From NCBI GenBank assembly GCA_038217425.1, contig JBBQPM010000229.1, forward strand, positions 1-10,020: DNA of 10,020 nucleotides, in the 5' to 3' direction. Positions 5,775 through 10,020 of this stretch are shown in pieces; the stretch's first letter is position 1, and the number at the start of each line of letters is the position of its first letter. The notes below the pieces were generated by a model. That model had not been told where the DNA came from and did not search any database. It worked only from the letters and a program-made list of their open reading frames with translations. Source of the DNA: JAIEPT01 sp038217425 (lineage in GTDB: Bacteria; Planctomycetota; Planctomycetia; Gemmatales; Gemmataceae). The position numbers and the translations under genes were made by a program.

Positions 5775-6482
5775 TCAGCCTTCGCGACAGGGGGTGCTCT
5801 CCAGATGAGGATCACAATGAAACTGATAAATCCAATGTGTCGCGAATAGCGGAAACAGCGAATCAGTTGACCTAAATGGAAAGACGGAAAGGGAATGTTC
5901 GTTCGTCGGCTTATGCTCGCGGAGGCAGGTCGCGACGCCTGGAACTTCCCCGCGTAAATTCTTTATCCGTCGATAAAACCCGCTCGGCGACTCGTCGTCC
6001 CGTTGAACGACCTTAGCGCGCCGAGCTCGCTCTAGAATGCCCGTGCACACCACGTCCAGAGGCGGCAGCGTGGTCCCCAACTGCCTCTCGATTGCCGTCA
6101 ACAGGGAAGCCAGTCCCTTGTTTTCGCCGTGGGTGACGATAATGATGTCTTCTTCGGCTGCGAAGGCAAAAATGCCTTGGAGATATTCGTAAACCACCTC
6201 AGGTGTCTCTCCAGTTTCCAAATCCGCAGAGGAAATTTGTCGAAGCGTGTCTGCTCCTTGCAAGGCCGCCTGTACCTCGGCTGCGTTGAGGCCCCGCCAT
6301 TTTGCCAACAATCTTCGGTCCCAGGCGATCGGTATAAAGTGGGAATCCCGGATCTGTTGGTTTTCGACGACCATCAAGCTATATGAAATTGGAACTGACG
6401 CTCCTGCCAGCTCGATTGTCTCCGCGGCAACGACAACGCTGTCCAATTCCCAAGGACTTTCGGGGCATCTAATCACGTTCAT
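5775..6482 (-). CDS. Uncharacterised protein, weakly like a degenerate DnaQ-type exonuclease
   Basis: ATG 6482 was preferred over the in-frame ATG 6503 because AAGGAG lies 6 nt upstream; this gives 235 aa. The layout loosely follows DEDD exonucleases. An opening strand ELDSVVVAAETIE stands where 'vviDtETTG' is expected. A P-I-A-W-D segment follows, then a helix before IIIVTHGENKGLASLLTAIERQLG where 'lVaHNa.FD..fL' is expected, and then LDVVCTGILERARR where 'viDT..lar' is expected. The acidic catalytic residues are not conserved and no final H-x5-D motif is seen, so the protein is either an inactive relative or something else. The last 60 residues look atypical, and base composition is A+T-richer than in its neighbours. 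It sits between the replication ATPase and the HTH gene, separated from the ATPase by a 257-nt gap with palindromes. Confidence 0.6.
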   Translation of the reverse strand: MNVIRCPESPWELDSVVVAAETIELAGASVPISYSLMVVENQQIRDSHFIPIAWDRRLLAKWRGLNAAEVQAALQGADTLRQISSADLETGETPEVVYEYLQGIFAFAAEEDIIIVTHGENKGLASLLTAIERQLGTTLPPLDVVCTGILERARRAKVVQRDDESPSGFYRRIKNLRGEVPGVATCLREHKPTNEHSLSVFPFRSTDSLFPLFATHWIYQFHCDPHLESTPCREG

Positions 6483-6522
6483 GATATTCTCCTTGTTAAA
6501 CATTCGCTACAAAATAGTTCGA

Positions 6523-6537
6523 TTTGATCTGATCAAA
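6523..6537. promoter_or_regulatory. Operator-like 15-bp palindrome
   Basis: TTTGATC-T-GATCAAA is a perfect dyad with 7-bp arms and one central base. It lies 41 nt upstream of the ATG at 6482, in an A+T-rich gap. Its size and position fit a dimeric repressor site covering a promoter of the 235-aa gene, but no clear -35/-10 pair was found. The regulator is unknown; the HTH protein or the DUF1580 protein of the same element would be candidates. Confidence 0.35.
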
Positions 6538-6629
6538 ATTGGCCACATCATCGATTCTCGCTCAAGTTTGTTGATTTTCCTGCGTCTTCGCAATCCGTGT
6601 TATCCATTCTTAAGTCGTTATTTGACTGC

Positions 6630-6736
6630 CAGTTAACTTGACACACCGGACAGTGCCAAGCAATGTCAACAGGGTCAAGATGCTTCCTCGGTTTGCCTGA
6701 CACCGCCTGACGGGGTCGCAGGGGCGAAGTTAACTT
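6630..6736. repeat. Paired GTTAAC repeats and a TTGACA/TGTCAA dyad
   Basis: The 9-mer AGTTAACTT occurs at 6631-6639 and again at 6728-6736; the second copy is part of a perfect 10-bp palindrome (AAGTTAACTT, 6727-6736). Next to the first copy, TTGACA (6638-6643) and TGTCAA (6664-6669) form an inverted pair 20 nt apart. The stretch lies between the stop of the ATPase gene (6740) and the start of the 235-aa gene and holds no recognisable gene. It may contain protein-binding sites or a replication-origin-like element; no function is shown. Confidence 0.3.
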
Positions 6737-6739
6737 TGG

Positions 6740-8323
6740 TCACCGGAAGGCCTTACGCTTGCCTGACGCCTTTTCTGGGGCACTCGATTTCTTCTTTGGC
6801 TTCGTGATCGCCTCCCACAGTGCGTACGGCGTAATCAGATTGCTAAGGCCCGGGGTTTTTACGACCTTACCGCTTACGAATTTGTATGTATACCGCACCC
6901 CCTTGCCTCCGGCGAGCTGCTCGACGCACCCAGCCTCGATGAGAGAATCGAGCCGGTGCCGCACCTCGGTTAGGCCAACACCGGCCCACTTCGCGCAGTC
7001 GCCGCGGTCAAAAGTCTTACCCGTCCCGGCATTGACTTGGATCACGCCGAGGAGTTTCACGGCCCTCTCGCTCAAAGGTGCGAACGTCCGCCGCAGGATC
7101 GGCATCATCAGCTCGTAGGCGATCGCGTAATCGCTAGACCTGGCATCGACGCTCCCGTCCTCGCGGATCGTTTTCGTCATCTGGCGCAGAAGAGCCACGG
7201 CCTCGATGCAGCCCAGTAGCTGGGGATATGCACGGCGGGCGGCAAGGCTGATTGGCGGAATCTTGAGGTGCTCCGCGAATTTAATTCGCACCTTGACCTT
7301 CTTCAGAAGGCGCTGCGCCGTTTGATGCTTTTGGCGCACGGCATCCTGCTCTTGCGGCGACGCCGTTTTCCACGCCGCCTGTCGGGCCTGCATCTCCAAG
7401 ATCGCGGCAGTCTGTTGGGGCGACTCGTCTGTCGCCAGGGCTAGAAGTCGGGTGGCGTCTTCTTCGAAGATTTGCTGCTGCGTCGTGGTCTCGAGGTAGG
7501 CGATTGGCCCCTCCTGTCGAATATGCTGCGTACGAATCTCGCCGCCCTCGGTCTTCATTGGCACCATCTTGTCCAGACGGCCTCGGGACAGCATTTCGCG
7601 TAGCGCTAACGTCGCATTCGCCGCGATGGCGTCGTCCGAACTACCAGTATGCCTGCGCTCCCCGACGACGATCAACTTGTTCTTCAGCTTTCCCTCTTGA
7701 CAGTAATAGAGGGCGCTCGGTGTGATATCGGTGGCGGTGATCACAACTTCCGGGGGGAATAGAGAGGTTACCATCTCCGTGACGTAGCTTTTTCCAGAGG
7801 AACTTGCGCTCTTTACGCTGCCCCCGAGAGGCTTAGGTAAGAGTCGGCTAGTGCCAATGATGTACTCGATCGTCGCCAACTCCTTCTCTCCGGCGATTCC
7901 AAGCTTTTGAAAGTCGTCGGCCAACTCCTCCAAGAGATCCGGATTGCTGAGAAACGCCTTCGCGAGCTCAAGGACATCTGTCGGCGTCTCTTTCAGTGCT
8001 TTGGCGGTTTCGTCTACCTCGGGCTGAGTGCCTTTCTTGGCAGCAGTTTCAGCAATTGCATCAGCCTTCTCGGCCTCTTCGACGAGGTCGTCTTCAACGG
8101 TGACAAGTGTGGGATCAGAGTTGTCAAGGTTCATCTTGATTGCGAGCCGGGCCACGAACTTCTCACGTGCAGCTGCCTTCTCGGTGTTGACCTCATCAAC
8201 AAATGTCCCGTCACACCATTTGGCGACTACTTGCCTCGCCGCCTTACCGTTTCGAGGGGCGACGTGGATCTCGATTTTGTTGGAGATCGGCTTTTTCAAA
8301 GCCTTCTTGATTTTGCGGTTCAT
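6740..8323 (-). CDS. Helicase-like P-loop ATPase with C-terminal winged helix
   Basis: A 527-aa protein; AAGGAGG lies 5 nt before ATG 8323. Residues 1-110 are charged and probably flexible. The ATPase core has a Walker A-like segment S-A-S-S-S-G-K-S at 172-179, in which serine replaces the first glycine. It continues with a Walker B-like strand KLIVVGERRH (216-225), an LREMLSRGRLD helix (241-251), a sensor-type AYLETTT (275-281) and EDATRLL (288-294), whose arginine could act as finger. This order matches ATPases that accompany phage- or plasmid-type primases in bacterial elements. The C-terminus (about 415-485) is a winged-helix unit: LSERAVKLLGVI, DCAKWAGVGLTEVRHRLDSLIEAG and the wing GGKGVRYTYKFV. 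The likely job is unwinding or helicase loading with the primase whose stop it overlaps (ATGA). The tail is Lys-rich. Confidence 0.8.
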   Translation of the reverse strand: MNRKIKKALKKPISNKIEIHVAPRNGKAARQVVAKWCDGTFVDEVNTEKAAAREKFVARLAIKMNLDNSDPTLVTVEDDLVEEAEKADAIAETAAKKGTQPEVDETAKALKETPTDVLELAKAFLSNPDLLEELADDFQKLGIAGEKELATIEYIIGTSRLLPKPLGGSVKSASSSGKSYVTEMVTSLFPPEVVITATDITPSALYYCQEGKLKNKLIVVGERRHTGSSDDAIAANATLALREMLSRGRLDKMVPMKTEGGEIRTQHIRQEGPIAYLETTTQQQIFEEDATRLLALATDESPQQTAAILEMQARQAAWKTASPQEQDAVRQKHQTAQRLLKKVKVRIKFAEHLKIPPISLAARRAYPQLLGCIEAVALLRQMTKTIREDGSVDARSSDYAIAYELMMPILRRTFAPLSERAVKLLGVIQVNAGTGKTFDRGDCAKWAGVGLTEVRHRLDSLIEAGCVEQLAGGKGVRYTYKFVSGKVVKTPGLSNLITPYALWEAITKPKKKSSAPEKASGKRKAFR

Positions 8324-9486
8324 GGCGCCCTCCTTGCTTTGCAGGCGATCGCGCTGAGGAAAGCGCGGCGGATCTGGGAAGGAACATCAGAACAGAGATG
8401 AGAGGCGACGGGTGTGAGATCGGATCGTCCGTAGCCCAGCTTGGCCAGAACACCAGCAGCGACGCAGTAATCGCCGTCATGTTCCAGCAAGGCGTATGCG
8501 CTGAATTTGGAGTAACCGGTATCCTGTTCGAATGGCTCGGCATTGCTCGAGAACACGTACAGCACGTCATGTCCGGCATAGTTGGTAGTGGCGCTACTAC
8601 CTTGAGACTTGCCTGGTCGCCCCCAGTGATCGCAACCTCCGACGTCGCGGTGCACCCACCGCCAGCCGTGGGGCTCGAGGATCTGGCCCCAGTCGGCTCG
8701 AAGATTGAAATCGTCGCCCGGCCGCAAGCAGTCGGCGCTTGAAGGCGCTGTCCGGGTCAGCGGGCGCTGGCGAACCGGCTCGATCCTCTCGTTCAGTTCC
8801 CGGGCGCAGCCGATAAGGACGGCACGATCCTCGGCGCGAACTGTTGGGATCTGAGTAAGATTGCGGGCGCTGATGACCTCGTAGCGCCGTCCCGTTGAAT
8901 GACACGCTGCCGGCGACGGCGGAGCTAGGCAGTAGCCGCCCTCGCCCTTGATCTCAATCACGGTCTTCGGTTTCTGAGCGTTCTGTGGATCGGAAACGCG
9001 AGCGAGTTTCTGGTTTCCACCGCACTCGTTGGACCGATAATACGCGTGTAGCCCGGGACGCGGCGATTGTACGAGCACTAAATCCTCGATCAGGCCTGGA
9101 GCTTTTTGGTCTACCAAATCCACCCAACGCACGGCCACGCTCCAACTGTCGCAGTCGATCATCTCGAGGCCGCCACTAACGGCGCCGCCGATCACGGCGA
9201 GGCCGTACTCTCCCGGCGGGTCGAGGTACCAGGATCGCACCTCACCTCCGGTCGGACGCCGGTTCCGGAAGACGCTCCAAGTGCGACGATTCCGGAAACC
9301 CTTCTCGTCCCTAACCTCCGGCAGGAGCTCGAAGGCCGGCATTTTGGTACCGTCTGCCCGAATCGGAAGGAATGACAAGCCGCTTTTTCGATAGTTTTGC
9401 GCGGTCCGGTATGTTTCCTGCCGGGTCGGTAGGGCAGGCGCACCATCGCCCTTTCCCCAGTCGTTGTTGGGGTGTAAGATGATCAT
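8320..9486 (-). CDS. Primase-polymerase (AEP superfamily, Prim-Pol type)
   Basis: A 388-aa protein. ATG 9486 is favoured over the in-frame TTG 9498 because TTGGAGA forms the ribosome site. The three catalytic motifs of the archaeo-eukaryotic primase superfamily are visible. Motif I is GGLEMIDCDS, with D111 and D113 as metal ligands. Motif II is SPRPGLHAYYR, with the G-x-H at 145-147. Motif III is VIEIKGEGGYCLAPPS (176-191), with E178 in the third acidic position. The usual opening YRKSGLSFLPIRADGTKMP (32-50) precedes them. The C-terminal region (about 265-352) carries the conserved block seen in element-borne primases: WGQILEPHGW, HWGRPGK, SSATTN, VLYVFSSNAEPFE, YSKFSAYALLEHDGDY and AKLGYG. 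Such enzymes make primers and can extend them. It heads a coupled pair with the ATPase, which together form a plausible replisome of a mobile element. Confidence 0.88.
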   Translation of the reverse strand: MIILHPNNDWGKGDGAPALPTRQETYRTAQNYRKSGLSFLPIRADGTKMPAFELLPEVRDEKGFRNRRTWSVFRNRRPTGGEVRSWYLDPPGEYGLAVIGGAVSGGLEMIDCDSWSVAVRWVDLVDQKAPGLIEDLVLVQSPRPGLHAYYRSNECGGNQKLARVSDPQNAQKPKTVIEIKGEGGYCLAPPSPAACHSTGRRYEVISARNLTQIPTVRAEDRAVLIGCARELNERIEPVRQRPLTRTAPSSADCLRPGDDFNLRADWGQILEPHGWRWVHRDVGGCDHWGRPGKSQGSSATTNYAGHDVLYVFSSNAEPFEQDTGYSKFSAYALLEHDGDYCVAAGVLAKLGYGRSDLTPVASHLCSDVPSQIRRAFLSAIACKARRAP

Positions 9487-9512
9487 GTACGTCTCCAATT
9501 AGCAGAAGCCTT

Positions 9513-9532
9513 CCCCGGGCGGCAGCCCGGGG
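9513..9532. promoter_or_regulatory. Perfect 8-bp GC hairpin in the primase leader
   Basis: CCCCGGGC-GGCA-GCCCGGGG is a perfect stem of eight GC pairs with a four-base loop. It lies 27 nt upstream of the primase ATG (9486) in the 116-nt gap after the DUF1580 gene. No T-run follows on either strand, so a classical intrinsic terminator is unlikely. It could reduce read-through, stabilise the downstream mRNA or bind a protein. Confidence 0.45.
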
Positions 9533-9602
9533 TTGGCGTTTACTCGTTATCTCCTACATCTCTCTACGATTTCGTTAATACGGCGTGTGGATCAATAGCC
9601 AA

Positions 9603-9914
9603 TTACAGTCCAAGACTGTTCAATTCGTCCGACGCAAGCTTCGCCGCCTTTCCTTGCCTGGCTAACGGCGGCTGCGAGGGGCGCGCATTCGCTTCGTTTG
9701 CGGCGGGAGGTGTTTGAGCTGCGATGAACCGCCCTAGTGCAGCTCTGCTGGTCATCTGACGACCGCCAATCCGACAGACTTCGAGTCTGACGACTCTGCC
9801 GTCCGGGAGTTGGACCCCCTTGCTGCTCCACCGCCACACAGTGCTCATGTGAGTTGCCCTACCCGGTCGGAACGCGGGAACTAACTGGCTATCCGGAATA
9901 AATCCTATACGCAA
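9603..9914 (-). CDS. DUF1580/excisionase-like small DNA-binding protein
   Basis: The core (from a TTG start at 9914, 103 aa) reads PAFRPGRATHMSTVWRWSSKGV (13-34) and RLEVCRIGGRQMTSRAALGRFIAAQ (43-67). This is the pattern of planctomycete DUF1580 and of MerR/excisionase-type HTH proteins, where a helix-turn-helix STVWRWSSKG is followed by a wing with RIGGRxxTS and a final helix. The tail (68-103) is Pro/Ala-rich and likely disordered. The frame stays open to an ATG at 10013, but that N-terminal extension (STSTCQDIGHGCRNFF) does not look like protein, and the TTG has no clear ribosome site, so the start is uncertain. As the gene nearest the right edge it may control the replication operon or help excise the element. 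It ends at a 15-nt dyad (9605-9619). Confidence 0.7.
   Translation of the reverse strand: MRIGFIPDSQLVPAFRPGRATHMSTVWRWSSKGVQLPDGRVVRLEVCRIGGRQMTSRAALGRFIAAQTPPAANEANARPSQPPLARQGKAAKLASDELNSLGL
9605..9619 (-). terminator. Hairpin overlapping the stop of the DUF1580 gene
   Basis: ACAGTC-CAA-GACTGT is a perfect six-pair stem with a three-base loop, spanning the last codons and stop of the DUF1580 gene. No T-run follows, so termination would be weak. It may be a protein-binding dyad or incidental. Confidence 0.25.
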
Positions 9915-9915
9915 T

Positions 9916-9930
9916 GCGCACGAAGTGCGC
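9916..9930. repeat. Perfect dyad at the 5' end of the DUF1580 core
   Basis: GCGCAC-GAA-GTGCGC, six-pair arms with a three-base loop, lies directly before the proposed TTG start at 9914. If translation starts there, the hairpin would cover the ribosome-entry region; if the gene starts at 10013, it is inside the coding sequence. Confidence 0.3.
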
Positions 9931-10020
9931 TTTCGGTGGTTGTCCTGGAAAAAATTCCGGCATCCATGACCGATGTCTTGGCACGTGCTTGTGCTTCCTG
10001 CTTGGATCCTCATTGATTTG

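Noticed and set aside
6483..6503. Seven-residue N-terminal extension of the 235-aa gene (ATG 6503)
   Set aside because: The extension covers the AAGGAG ribosome site that serves ATG 6482.
6638..6643. TTGACA as a -35 box, and its - strand counterpart at 6664-6669
   Set aside because: Neither has a TATAAT-like hexamer at 16-18 nt spacing; kept only as part of a repeat.
6998..7051. Second P-loop lookalike (NAGTGKT, residues 431-437) in the ATPase
   Set aside because: The spacing GxxxxGK[ST] is not met and it lies at the start of the winged-helix region, not in the ATPase core.
9487..9498. TTG 9498 as start of the primase
   Set aside because: The TTG is itself part of the TTGGAGA ribosome site of the ATG at 9486.
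9915..10013. N-terminal extension of the DUF1580 gene to ATG 10013
   Set aside because: The extra 33 residues are Ser/Thr/Cys-rich and do not match the family; not fully excluded, because the TTG start has no clear ribosome site.
1..10020. CRISPR array, rRNA or complete insertion sequence
   Set aside because: No regularly spaced repeats, rRNA-like sequence, transposase or terminal inverted repeats were seen in reading the window.

Overview
The window looks like high-GC chromosomal DNA from a planctomycete, most likely of the Gemmataceae type. The evidence is a short protein of the Gemmata 'repeat-companion' type (TIGR02996) near 3.4 kb, a DUF1580-type small DNA-binding protein at the right end, and several uncharacterised families that I associate with planctomycetes. 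The lineage is an inference from family content; there is no rRNA or other marker.

Left part (1-3669, + strand): a tightly packed run of short genes, several overlapping by 4 nt. In order: an uncharacterised protein whose frame is open to the left edge; a membrane protein with an HExxH motif; a Tdi1/DUF1851-like immunity protein; an SMI1/KNR4 (SUKH) protein; an uncharacterised 170-aa protein; a small cysteine-dependent phosphatase; an uncharacterised 140-aa protein; and a TIGR02996 reading frame broken by a +1 shift at a UGA. Two of these belong to families known as immunity to polymorphic or type VI toxins. No toxin is present, so this resembles an orphan immunity or accessory island.

Junction (3670-3822): the two gene sets converge here. 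The gap holds three consecutive perfect inverted repeats and a pyrimidine-rich stretch. It could be a bidirectional terminator or the end of a mobile element.

Right part (3823-10020, all - strand, transcribed leftward): an apparent replication module followed by accessory genes. In transcription order: a DUF1580/excisionase-like protein (about 9.9 kb); a primase-polymerase of the archaeo-eukaryotic primase superfamily; a helicase-like P-loop ATPase with a winged-helix tail, translationally coupled to the primase by an ATGA overlap; an A+T-richer gene with a weak resemblance to DnaQ-type exonucleases but without the catalytic residues; an HTH-containing protein; a 110-aa basic protein; and a 190-aa helical protein that overlaps it by 32 nt. 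Most starts carry strong AAGGAG/GGAG ribosome sites. Several hairpins or palindromes lie in the leaders (5641-5677, 6523-6537, 9513-9532). The set resembles the replication core of an integrative element, phage satellite or integrative plasmid. No integrase, relaxase, terminase large subunit or capsid gene is inside the window, so the class of element is open.

No tRNA, rRNA, CRISPR array or complete insertion sequence was seen.
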